Shown in pieces: positions 1 to 7,124 of a stretch of DNA of 64,000 nucleotides. Position numbers and translations under genes: made by a program. This DNA is from Pseudomonadota bacterium (GTDB taxonomy: Bacteria; Pseudomonadota; Alphaproteobacteria; Rhizobiales; Xanthobacteraceae): positions 49,083-113,082 of the forward strand of contig JAFAGM010000123.1 of assembly GCA_023422775.1 (NCBI GenBank), given 5' to 3'. Position 1 is the stretch's first letter. Every line of letters starts with the position of its first letter. The notes under the pieces were generated by a model that was not told the DNA's origin, searched no databases, and saw only the letters and a list, made by a program, of their open reading frames with translations.

Positions 1-2
1 AG

Positions 3-281
3 GAACCGGCATCCGCCGAGTTCGGCGAGATCAAACGGGCGATGCGCAAGAACACGCTCGGAAAGCCCGTCGATACCATTTGCGGCCGCGTCAAAGGAAA
101 GAAGGCGTCGGGCGAGGGAGGGGACTGGCCGTTTCTGTACCTCGTGACGGACGACGAAGCATATGTCGTCAATGGCCCCGCGAATTCGGCGGCGGCGAGC
201 GCGTATCGCAATATCTGCAGCGAGCCCGGAACGACGGAGCTTGCGCCGGCAACCGCTTCAAAGGATCGGAAGGTGCTTTGA
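3..281 (+). CDS. Hypothetical protein, C-terminal part only
   Basis: An open frame enters from the left edge and ends at a TGA at 279-281. The visible part is about 92 residues, starting mid-protein with EPASAEFGEIKRAMRKNTLG. A Met at 42 could also be an internal start. The composition looks like a real protein, with charged residues and a readable core around DWPFLYLVTDDEAYVV. I recognise no domain. The gene is cut by the window edge, so its length and function cannot be judged. Confidence 0.5.
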   Translation, partial: EPASAEFGEIKRAMRKNTLGKPVDTICGRVKGKKASGEGGDWPFLYLVTDDEAYVVNGPANSAAASAYRNICSEPGTTELAPATASKDRKVL

Positions 282-309
282 CGAGGGGCAGCGCCGGGCT
301 GATCCGTGC

Positions 310-403
310 TATGGGGCTTTCGAGCGAAGTGGATACCGGTTCGCGCTGAGAAAACGCGTCAAAACAACAATTTGGAGCTTCGGTTCTGATTCAATCAGAA
401 CCG
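310..403. repeat. Dispersed intergenic repeat, family A, copy 1
   Basis: The core GATACCGGTT followed by CGCGTCAAAACAA (332-369) recurs at 18802-18838, and a shorter, weaker match lies near 57961. Copy 1 ends in a perfect hairpin at 381-403, with GGTTCTGAT paired to ATCAGAACC. Both clear copies lie between genes. The hairpin may also stop transcription, but it has no T-tract. Confidence 0.6.
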
Positions 404-450
404 ACAATGCTCCAGGCTTTCAACACTGGTTGGGCTTACCGGAGGGGATC

Positions 451-594
451 GTGAGGCGACGTGAGTTCATCGCGCTCCTCGGCAGTGCCGCGGCAGTCCG
501 GCCGCTTGCTGCGCATGCGGTGCGCCCGGCAGCGCGCGTCCTCTATTTCACGGACACGCGCGCTACCAGCGCATCCTCACCGACGCCATCCTGA
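451..594 (+). pseudogene. Truncated ABC transporter substrate-binding protein remnant
   Basis: A GTG at 451 follows a good GGAGGGG Shine-Dalgarno and begins with MRRREFIALLGSAAA, the twin-arginine leader typical of solute-binding proteins in this bacterial group (usual form MKRREFIALLGGAAAWPLAA). The frame ends after 47 codons at 594. No binding-protein body follows in any frame before the zinc locus. I read it as the 5' stub of a deleted gene. A short independent peptide is possible but unlikely. Confidence 0.5.
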
Positions 595-646
595 GGTCGA
601 TGCGAAGATCGTCGTAGGACGAGGCGATGCAGAGCATCGAACTGTG

Positions 647-662
647 GTGCGCAATTGCGCAC
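647..662. repeat. Perfect 16-base palindrome
   Basis: GTGCGCAATTGCGCAC is its own reverse complement. It lies about 75 bases upstream of the Zur-like box, in the leader region of the zinc operon. A short hairpin, GGTCC-TTC-GGACC, follows at about 672-686. It could be a protein-binding site or part of a decayed intergenic repeat. Nothing shows which. Confidence 0.4.
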
Positions 663-737
663 CTGAGGTCTGGTCCTTCGGACCATCCCGGAATGATTGG
701 GCGGCAGGTGCCACACCCATGCGTGGACTTCCGTAAT

Positions 738-750
738 GTTATAATATAAC
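738..750. promoter_or_regulatory. Zur-box-like operator of the zinc uptake operon
   Basis: GTTATAATATAAC is a near-perfect inverted repeat with 6-base arms around a central A. It matches the core of the Zur (Fur-family zinc repressor) operator, usually written TGTTATA-n-TATAACA. It lies 8 bases before the first start codon of a cluster whose products are a His-rich peptide, ZnuC, ZnuB, ZnuA and a COG0523 GTPase. The context therefore agrees with zinc-dependent repression. The core promoter must overlap or lie just upstream. Confidence 0.8.
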
Positions 751-758
751 GTCAATCC

Positions 759-947
759 ATGGCTCACGCTCATTCCCACGACCACGGACACCACCACGGC
801 CACGTCCATTCCCATGGCCCGGCGACGCCGCATCCGGCGCAGGCGGCCCCCTGGTCGATCCTGCGCATGACTGTCGCCGCCCGGCTTGGCGCGGCTGCCG
901 CGGTCAGCGCCGCCCTGTGGGCGGTCGTATGGCTGGCGATGAGGTGA
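759..947 (+). CDS. Small His-rich membrane protein, first gene of the zinc operon
   Basis: This 62-residue protein begins with MAHAHSHDHGHHHGHVHSHG, so nearly half of its first 20 residues are His. One hydrophobic segment follows (about residues 36-60, AARLGAAAAVSAALWAVVWLAM). The His run would sit on one face of the inner membrane and could bind zinc. It is the first gene after the Zur-like box and overlaps the vicinity of znuC's start, so co-transcription is likely. I do not know a named family for it. A metal-buffering or delivery role is inference. Confidence 0.7.
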   Translation: MAHAHSHDHGHHHGHVHSHGPATPHPAQAAPWSILRMTVAARLGAAAAVSAALWAVVWLAMR

Positions 948-949
948 GC

Positions 950-1705
950 ATGGCCGCGCAGCTGAAATTTCAGAACGTCACGCTCGGCTATGACCGGCAT
1001 CCGGCGGTGCATCACCTCAATGGCGAGGTTGCGACAGGCGCGCTGGTAGCTGTGATCGGTCCGAACGGCGCCGGCAAGTCGACGCTGTTCCGCGGGCTCG
1101 CCGGCATCCTCAAGCCGCTCTCGGGATCGATCCATCTCGGCGGGCTCGATATCCGTGACATCGCCTATTTGCCGCAGACCGCCGACATCGACCGCAGCTT
1201 CCCGATCTCGGTATACGATTTCGTCGGCACCGGGCTGTGGCGCAGTGTCGGATTCTTCGGCGGCATGGGGCGCGCGGCACGCGACAGGATCACGCAGGCG
1301 CTCGCTGCCGTCGGCCTCAACGGATTCGAAAGCCGCAGCATCGGTACGCTGTCCGGCGGCCAGATGCAGCGCATGCTGTTCGCGCGCGTGCTGCTGCAGG
1401 ATGCGCGGCTGATCGTGCTCGACGAGCCGTTCAACGCGATCGACGCCAAAACCTCCGCCGACCTGCTGGCACTGGTGAAGCGCTGGCACGGCGAGGGCCG
1501 CACCGTGATGGCGGCGCTGCATGACATGGAACTGGTGCGCAATCATTTCCCGGAAACCCTGCTGCTTGCACGCGGGCCCGTGGCCTGGGGCGCGACCGCC
1601 GATGTGCTGACCAACGAAAATCTGCTGGTCGCATTGCGGATGTGCGAGGCGTTCGACGATAGCGCCGCCGCTTGCGCGGAAGACATGCCGTCACGGGCCG
1701 CCTGA
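950..1705 (+). CDS. znuC: Zinc ABC transporter ATP-binding protein
   Basis: This is the ATPase that powers high-affinity zinc import with ZnuB and ZnuA at the inner membrane. Walker A is GPNGAGKST, the signature is LSGGQMQRMLFARVL and Walker B is LIVLDEP, followed by the switch His in ALHDMEL. The start chosen is ATG 950, just after the upstream TGA and a GAGGTGAG stretch. A GTG at 917 and an ATG at 929 are in frame but overlap the His-rich gene. Length is 251 residues, normal for the family. The stop overlaps the znuB start (TGATG). A manganese transporter is possible from family alone, but the Zur-like box favours zinc. Confidence 0.85.
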   Translation: MAAQLKFQNVTLGYDRHPAVHHLNGEVATGALVAVIGPNGAGKSTLFRGLAGILKPLSGSIHLGGLDIRDIAYLPQTADIDRSFPISVYDFVGTGLWRSVGFFGGMGRAARDRITQALAAVGLNGFESRSIGTLSGGQMQRMLFARVLLQDARLIVLDEPFNAIDAKTSADLLALVKRWHGEGRTVMAALHDMELVRNHFPETLLLARGPVAWGATADVLTNENLLVALRMCEAFDDSAAACAEDMPSRAA

Positions 1706-2574
1706 TGTTCTACGACGCGCTGATCGCGCCCTTCACCGAATTCGAGTTCATGCGCCGGGCGCTCGCCGCCGTGATCGCGCTGTCGCTCGGGGCGGCGCCG
1801 ATCGGCGTATTCCTGATGCTGCGGCGGATGAGCCTCGTCGGTGACGCCATGGCGCACGCGATCCTCCCCGGTGCGGCGATCGGCTTCCTGGTCTCGGGCC
1901 TCAACCTGTTTGCCATGACGACGGGCGGATTGATCGCGGGCTTTACCGTGGCGATCCTCGCCGGCGTGGTCGCGCGCACCACCGAACTGAAGGAGGACGC
2001 CTCGCTCGCGACCTTCTATCTGGTGTCGCTGGCGCTCGGTGTCACCATCGTTTCTGTCAAGGGCACCAACATCGATCTGTTGCACGTGCTGTTCGGCAAC
2101 ATCCTGGCGATGGACGACCAGACGCTGCTGGTGATCGCGTTCAACGCCACCATCACGCTGCTGGTCATGGCGGTGATCTATCGTCCGCTGGTGATCGAAT
2201 GCGTCGATCCGGTATTCCTGCGCACCGTCAGCCGCGCCGGTGCGCCCGCGCATCTGGCGTTCCTGGCGCTGGTCGTGATCAACCTCGTCAACGGCTTTCA
2301 CGCGCTCGGCACGCTGCTCGGGGTCGGGCTGATGATCCTGCCTGCGGGCATCGCGCGCTTCTGGTCGCGCGACATCACCGGCATGATCTGCATCGCGGTC
2401 GCCAGCGCGATCCTGTCGGGCTACGCGGGCCTGGCGCTGTCGTTCCAGACCCGCATCCCCTCGGGCCCCGCGGTCATTCTGGTGGCCGCCGGGCTGTATA
2501 TCCTGTCACTCTTGTTCGGTCCGGTCAGCGGCCTTGTCAGGCAGATGTTCCCCGGCCGTCATCTCGAGGCGTGA
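1705..2574 (+). CDS. znuB: Zinc ABC transporter permease
   Basis: This 289-residue protein has about eight hydrophobic segments and belongs to the ABC-3 family of zinc/manganese permeases. It carries the conserved stretch LMLRRMSLVGDAMAHAILPG in the first third and a GLMILPAG segment near the C-terminus. Its start codon overlaps the znuC stop, so translation is probably coupled. It forms the membrane channel for the metal delivered by ZnuA. An ATG further upstream in frame (1672) lies inside znuC and is not needed. Confidence 0.87.
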   Translation: MFYDALIAPFTEFEFMRRALAAVIALSLGAAPIGVFLMLRRMSLVGDAMAHAILPGAAIGFLVSGLNLFAMTTGGLIAGFTVAILAGVVARTTELKEDASLATFYLVSLALGVTIVSVKGTNIDLLHVLFGNILAMDDQTLLVIAFNATITLLVMAVIYRPLVIECVDPVFLRTVSRAGAPAHLAFLALVVINLVNGFHALGTLLGVGLMILPAGIARFWSRDITGMICIAVASAILSGYAGLALSFQTRIPSGPAVILVAAGLYILSLLFGPVSGLVRQMFPGRHLEA

Positions 2575-2576
2575 AG

Positions 2577-3449
2577 ATGCGGCGGCTTGGTCTACTTGTC
2601 TGTCTGGTATTGATCGCGTTCGTCGCGCCGGCCGGTGCGCAGGATCGCCTCAACGTCGTCGCGAGTTTCTCGATCCTCGGCGATTTCGTCCGCAACGTCG
2701 GTGGCGACCGCGTCAGCGTCACGACGCTGGTTGGCCCTGACAGCGATGCGCACGTCTACTCGCCGACGCCGGCCGACGCCAAGCGAATTGCGGATGCAAA
2801 ACTCGTCTTCGTCAACGGGCTCGGTTTCGAGGGCTGGCTGCCGCGGCTGGTGAAATCCGCCGGCGGCAAGCCCGCCATCGTAACCGCGACGTCAGGCATC
2901 ACCCCGCTCAGGGTCGGCTCCGCTGCCGATCCTCATGCCTGGCAGTCGGTCGCCAATGCAAAGGTCTATGTGGCCAATATCCGCGACGCGCTGGCGGCGG
3001 CCGATCCCGCCAATGCCGATACCTTCAAGGCCAATGCGAGCCGCTATCTGGCCGAACTCGACGCGCTCGACCGTGAGGTCCGCGGTGCCGTGGCACAAAT
3101 TCCGGAAGGCCGCCGCAAGGTGATTTCGACCCACGGCGCCTTCGGCTATTTCGCCGCCGCCTATGGCGTCGCATTCATCGCGCCGGTGGGCGTCTCGACC
3201 GAATCCGAGGCCAGCGCCCGCGATGTGGCGGCGATCATTACCCAGATCAGGACCGCCAAAATACCGGCGGTATTCCTCGAAAACATCAGCGACCCCAGGC
3301 TGATCCGCCGGATATCGGCCGAGACCGGCGCCAGGGTCGGCGGAACGCTGTATTCGGACAGTTTGACGGGCGAAAAGGGCGATTCTCCCACTTACATTGC
3401 GATGGTCAGGCACAATATAAAGGCCCTGACCAGCGCGCTGAGCCCATAG
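2577..3449 (+). CDS. znuA: Zinc ABC transporter periplasmic binding protein
   Basis: This 290-residue cluster A-I binding protein has a signal peptide (MRRLGLLVCLVLIAFVAPAGAQ). Likely metal ligands are the His in DSDAHVYSP, the His in DPHAW, the His in ISTHGAFGY and the Asp in LYSDSL. It lacks the long His-rich loop seen in many ZnuA proteins, so family alone does not separate zinc from manganese. The Zur-like box and the GTPase partner point to zinc. ATG 2577 is used; GTG 2571 overlaps the znuB stop and is an alternative. Confidence 0.83.
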   Translation: MRRLGLLVCLVLIAFVAPAGAQDRLNVVASFSILGDFVRNVGGDRVSVTTLVGPDSDAHVYSPTPADAKRIADAKLVFVNGLGFEGWLPRLVKSAGGKPAIVTATSGITPLRVGSAADPHAWQSVANAKVYVANIRDALAAADPANADTFKANASRYLAELDALDREVRGAVAQIPEGRRKVISTHGAFGYFAAAYGVAFIAPVGVSTESEASARDVAAIITQIRTAKIPAVFLENISDPRLIRRISAETGARVGGTLYSDSLTGEKGDSPTYIAMVRHNIKALTSALSP

Positions 3450-3467
3450 GGCAGGGGCCTCCCTGCC
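3447..3467 (+). terminator. Hairpin after znuA, possible partial terminator
   Basis: GGCAGGG (3450-3456) pairs with CCCTGCC (3461-3467) around a GCCT loop, directly on the znuA stop codon. No T-tract follows, so it is not a classical intrinsic terminator. It could stabilise the upstream transcript or lower transcription of the GTPase gene. Confidence 0.4.
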
Positions 3468-3503
3468 TGCCGGCGTGCCCTTCAATTCCGCTCCGGAGCG
3501 ACT

Positions 3504-4565
3504 ATGGCTGAACCTGCTTCCCAGAAAATTCCAGTGACCGTGCTGACGGGCTATCTCGGCGCCGGCAAGACCACGCTGCTCAACCGCATCCTGTCGGAAA
3601 ACCACGGCAAGAAATACGCCGTCATCGTCAACGAATTCGGCGAGATCGGCATCGACAACGATCTCATCATCGGCGCCGACGAAGAAGTGTTCGAGATGAA
3701 CAATGGCTGCGTCTGCTGCACCGTGCGCGGCGACCTCGTGCGCATCATGGAAGGGCTGATGAAGCGCAAGGGCAAGTTCGACGCCATCATTGTCGAGACC
3801 ACCGGACTTGCCGACCCGGCGCCGGTGGCGCAGACCTTTTTCGTCGACGAGGACGTCCAGAAGAACGCCCGCCTCGACGCGGTGGTAACCGTCGCCGACG
3901 CCAAATGGCTGAGCGATCGCCTGAAAGATGCGCCGGAAGCCAAGAACCAGATCGCCTTCGCCGTCGTCATTGTGCTGAACAAGACCGATCTTGTCTCCAG
4001 GCCCGAACTCGCCGAAGTCGAAGCCCGGATCCGCGGCATCAATCCTTATGCAAAACTGCATCGCACCGAGCGGTGCAAGGTTGCGCTCTCGGACGTGCTG
4101 GAACGCGGCGCGTTCGATCTCGATCGCATTCTCGAGATCGAACCGGAATTCCTCGACGCCGGCGACGGCCACGATCATCACCATGACCACGACCATCATC
4201 ACGGCCATGACCATCACCACCACGATCACGGCCACAGCCATGGCGGCCTGAAGCATTACCACGACGAGGAAATGCAGTCGCTGTCGCTGCGGTCGGACAA
4301 GCCGCTCGACCCGAGCGTGTTCATGCCGTGGCTGCAGAACCTCGTCGCCACCGAAGGACAGAAGATCCTGCGCTCGAAAGGCATCCTTGCCTTCACCGAC
4401 GATGACGACCGCTACGTGTTCCAGGGCGTCCATATGATGCTGGAGGGCGATCATCAGCGGAAGTGGAAGGAGGGCGAACCGCGCGAAAGCCGCGTCGTCT
4501 TCATCGGCCGTGAATTGCCGGAGCAGATGATCCGCGACGGCTTCGAAGCCTGTATCACCTCGTGA
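3504..4565 (+). CDS. COG0523/CobW-family GTPase, zinc metallochaperone type
   Basis: This 353-residue P-loop GTPase has Walker A GYLGAGKTT near residue 16, the metal-binding GCVCCT motif near 68-73, an ETTGLADP switch, and NKTD for guanine specificity. A very His-rich stretch around residues 213-245 precedes the CobW C-terminal domain. COG0523 proteins in Zur-controlled loci (ZigA/ZNG1-like) are thought to deliver zinc to client enzymes when zinc is scarce. It follows znuA by 54 bases with a GGAGCG Shine-Dalgarno. A cobalamin role (CobW) is unlikely because no cobalamin genes are nearby. Confidence 0.85.
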   Translation: MAEPASQKIPVTVLTGYLGAGKTTLLNRILSENHGKKYAVIVNEFGEIGIDNDLIIGADEEVFEMNNGCVCCTVRGDLVRIMEGLMKRKGKFDAIIVETTGLADPAPVAQTFFVDEDVQKNARLDAVVTVADAKWLSDRLKDAPEAKNQIAFAVVIVLNKTDLVSRPELAEVEARIRGINPYAKLHRTERCKVALSDVLERGAFDLDRILEIEPEFLDAGDGHDHHHDHDHHHGHDHHHHDHGHSHGGLKHYHDEEMQSLSLRSDKPLDPSVFMPWLQNLVATEGQKILRSKGILAFTDDDDRYVFQGVHMMLEGDHQRKWKEGEPRESRVVFIGRELPEQMIRDGFEACITS

Positions 4566-5581
4566 TGAAAGAGTTCGATCCGGCCGCAGGGCCCTCCATT
4601 GCTTCCATCACCGACCGGGTGCGGGCGCTGCCGGTCGGCATGCCCGCAACCTCGCTGCATTTCCTCGGCAATGTCGCCGTGTTCATCGGCACTGAGGAAA
4701 ACGCGGCGCTGGTCAACGAAGCTGGCGAAGTATCGACGGTCGCCATCCATGGCGGCGCGATCCTGTGCGCGGCGTCCGACGGCAAGCGCGTCGTCACCGG
4801 CGGCGACGACGGCAAGCTGACGGCACTTGACGCCAAGGGTACGGTGACGGTGCTTGCCACCGACGCAAAGCGTCGATGGATCGACAATGTCGCGTTGCAT
4901 ACCGACGGTGCCGTGGCGTGGTCGGCGGGAAAGACCGCGTTTGTCCAAAGCGGCAAGGGCGAAGTGAAGACCTTCGACATGCCGTCGACCGTCGGCGGCC
5001 TGGCGTTTGCGCCGAAGGGACTGCGCGTGGCGGTCGCCCATTACAATGGTGTGACGCTGTGGTTTCCCAACATGGCCGCGAATCCGGAATTCCTGGAATG
5101 GGCCGGCTCGCACCTCGGCGTCACCTTCAGCCCGGACAACAAGTTCCTGGTCACCGCGATGCACGAACCGGCGATGCACGGCTGGCGCCTTGCGGACAAC
5201 CGCCACATGCGGATGAGCGGCTACCCCGGCCGTGTCCGCTCGATGTCGTGGAGCGCAGGCGGCAAGGGTCTCGCTACGTCTGGCGCCGATACCGTCATCG
5301 TCTGGCCGTTCACCAGCAAGGACGGGCCGATGGGCAAGGAGCCCGCGATGCTGGCGCCGCTGCAGGCGCGCGTCTCCGTGGTCGCCTGTCATCCGAAGCA
5401 GGACATCATGGCCGCCGGCTATAGCGACGGCACGGTGCTGATGGTCCGGCTGGAAGACGGTGCCGAAATCCTGGTGCGCCGGAATGGCGGCGGTGCGGTC
5501 TCGGCGCTCGCCTGGAACGCCAGGGGCACGCATCTCGCGTTCGGCACGGAAGAGGGTGACGCAGGGATCGTGGAACTGTAA
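4565..5581 (+). CDS. WD40-repeat protein in the zinc operon
   Basis: This 338-residue protein is made of WD40-like repeats, seen as recurring units such as GGDDGKLTALDAKG, SGADTVIVWPF and YSDGTVLMVRL. It probably folds as a single beta-propeller with no signal peptide, so it should be cytoplasmic. ATG 4565 overlaps the stop of the GTPase gene (GTGATG), which implies coupled translation and a linked job. WD40 propellers usually act as protein-binding platforms; a scaffold for the GTPase or its clients is inference. No enzymatic motif is visible. Confidence 0.75.
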   Translation: MKEFDPAAGPSIASITDRVRALPVGMPATSLHFLGNVAVFIGTEENAALVNEAGEVSTVAIHGGAILCAASDGKRVVTGGDDGKLTALDAKGTVTVLATDAKRRWIDNVALHTDGAVAWSAGKTAFVQSGKGEVKTFDMPSTVGGLAFAPKGLRVAVAHYNGVTLWFPNMAANPEFLEWAGSHLGVTFSPDNKFLVTAMHEPAMHGWRLADNRHMRMSGYPGRVRSMSWSAGGKGLATSGADTVIVWPFTSKDGPMGKEPAMLAPLQARVSVVACHPKQDIMAAGYSDGTVLMVRLEDGAEILVRRNGGGAVSALAWNARGTHLAFGTEEGDAGIVEL

Positions 5582-5610
5582 GAGATCGCCTGATCCAGTG
5601 GGGGCGGGCG

Positions 5611-6327
5611 ATGCGTTTTCTGACGACCTTCCAGTTAGCCGATTTCATCGACACGCTGGTCAGCCTGACCACGGCCTTCGTGCTCGGCACCTTGATCGGT
5701 GCCGAGCGGCAATACCGGCAGCGCACGGCGGGCCTGCGCACCAACGTATTGGTGGCGCTCGGCGCGGCCGCCTTCGTCGATCTCGCGATGCATCTGACCG
5801 GCGCCGATGGCGGCGTGCGTGTGATCGCCTATGTCGTGTCGGGGATCGGCTTCCTCGGGGCCGGTGTCATCATGAAGCAGGGCATGGACGTGCGCGGCCT
5901 CAACACCGCGGCGACGCTGTGGGCGTCGGCCGCGGTCGGGTCCTGCGCCGGCGCCGACATGGTCGCGCAGGCTGTGGCGCTCACCGTGTTCGTGCTGGCC
6001 GGCAACACCCTGCTGCGTCCGCTGGTGAACGCCATCAACCGCATTCCGCTCGACGAGAAGACTTCGGAAGCGACCTATCACTTCAAGCTCGCGGTCACGA
6101 CCGAGGCGTTGCCCGCCAAGCGCGATCAACTGATCGAGAAACTGGAAAGCGCAAACTATCCCGTCGCGAGCATCGAGGTCGTCGAGACCGGCGACGATTT
6201 GCTCGAAATCGTTGCAAAGCTGGTCGCGACTGCCGTCGATCCGAATGAACTGAACGCGGTTGTCACCGACCTGCAGCGCCAGCCCGGTGTGCGCCATGCG
6301 ACCTGGGCAGTGAGCACCGCGGAATAG
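5611..6327 (+). CDS. MgtC/SapB-family membrane protein
   Basis: This 238-residue protein has the MgtC core: GTLIGAERQ, RTAGLRTNVLVALGAA, GIGFLGAGVIMK and GLNTAATLWASAAVG, with about five membrane segments in residues 5-145. A soluble C-terminal ACT-like part (about 150-235) follows. MgtC proteins help bacteria cope with low magnesium and modulate the F-type ATPase in pathogens. The role in this organism is unknown. It begins 29 bases after the WD40 gene and could share its transcript. Confidence 0.85.
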   Translation: MRFLTTFQLADFIDTLVSLTTAFVLGTLIGAERQYRQRTAGLRTNVLVALGAAAFVDLAMHLTGADGGVRVIAYVVSGIGFLGAGVIMKQGMDVRGLNTAATLWASAAVGSCAGADMVAQAVALTVFVLAGNTLLRPLVNAINRIPLDEKTSEATYHFKLAVTTEALPAKRDQLIEKLESANYPVASIEVVETGDDLLEIVAKLVATAVDPNELNAVVTDLQRQPGVRHATWAVSTAE

Positions 6328-6420
6328 TTCCGGCGCATGCGACGATTTCGCCCCTCCCGGTGCGGAGAGGCATGGAACCATGCATCGCAGCAATCGTTGA
6401 TACCGCGAACAAACGTGCGG

Positions 6421-6783
6421 ATGAACGTCATGGCGCCGGACAACAGGAAGCACAGCTTGCGAGGGGAGTTCGCGTTCGCGGCCATGCTGCTGGCGGCGGG
6501 CCTTGCGATCACGGCGCTCTCGGTGGCGCAGATCATGGCCGGCGATCCGCCGCAACTCGCGCAGTCGACCCCGCCGCTGCAATCGACGCCGGGCGCGGAA
6601 ACCAGGCCTTCCGCGCCGGCCGATCCGACGACGACGGGCACGCGGCCGTCCACGCAAACCAGGCCATCCGACGTTCCTCCGGAGCCGGCCCGCCCGGACA
6701 CCGACGCACAGAAAGCCGGCGCCCAGCCGGCGCTGCCGCCGGCCCCGGCGGAGAAGACCGCGCCGCCGATCCGGGAGCGATAA
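6421..6783 (+). CDS. Single-pass anchored Pro/Thr-rich hypothetical protein
   Basis: This 120-residue protein has one hydrophobic segment (about residues 17-39, FAFAAMLLAAGLAITALSVAQIM) and a long low-complexity tail rich in Pro, Ala and Thr ending in RER. It has the look of an inner-membrane anchor with an extended periplasmic linker. ATG 6421 was chosen because the upstream in-frame Met lacks a ribosome site. No family is recognised. Confidence 0.55.
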   Translation: MNVMAPDNRKHSLRGEFAFAAMLLAAGLAITALSVAQIMAGDPPQLAQSTPPLQSTPGAETRPSAPADPTTTGTRPSTQTRPSDVPPEPARPDTDAQKAGAQPALPPAPAEKTAPPIRER

Positions 6784-6901
6784 TCCTTTTGTCGCTGCCT
6801 TGCGGCCTCTGAACGCCTTGTGTTGCTCCCCGACAAGCGGTTAGGCTTGCGGCAACAACGGCCGGCAGATCGAAAATAGCCGGCAGGCCAGGGAGCGACG
6901 C

Positions 6902-7066
6902 ATGCGCGAGCTAACGCCGGCAACGATCACGGATGCCGTGCTCGATCGGATGGCGACAACGCCCGACCCGCGCCTGAAGGCGATCATGAAGCAATCGCGC
7001 AAGGACGAACCTGCGCCAGCGGGGGCGGCCGGCTGGATTCAGCCTGACAAGGTATCATTGCAATAG
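6902..7066 (+). pseudogene. N-terminal remnant of an intradiol ring-cleavage dioxygenase
   Basis: The 54-codon frame starts MRELTPATITDAVLDRMATT and continues PDPRLKAIM, which resembles the start of catechol/hydroxyquinol 1,2-dioxygenases (Dioxygenase_N: helix, then TPDPRLR.I). The family then continues with a histidine-containing helix, but here the sequence breaks into an unrelated tail and stops. The catalytic domain is absent downstream. It has a GGGAGCG ribosome site, so a short peptide may still be made. Identification is from memory of the family. Confidence 0.45.
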
Positions 7067-7124
7067 CCGGGCGAAGATCCGGCGGAAGCAGAATGACAAC
7101 GGAAACGACACACAAGGGGAAATC

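Noticed and set aside
2892..4454. A 520-codon open frame on the minus strand over znuA and the GTPase gene
   Set aside because: It is antisense to both; its hydrophobic Val/Met run is only the complement of the His-rich codons of the GTPase.
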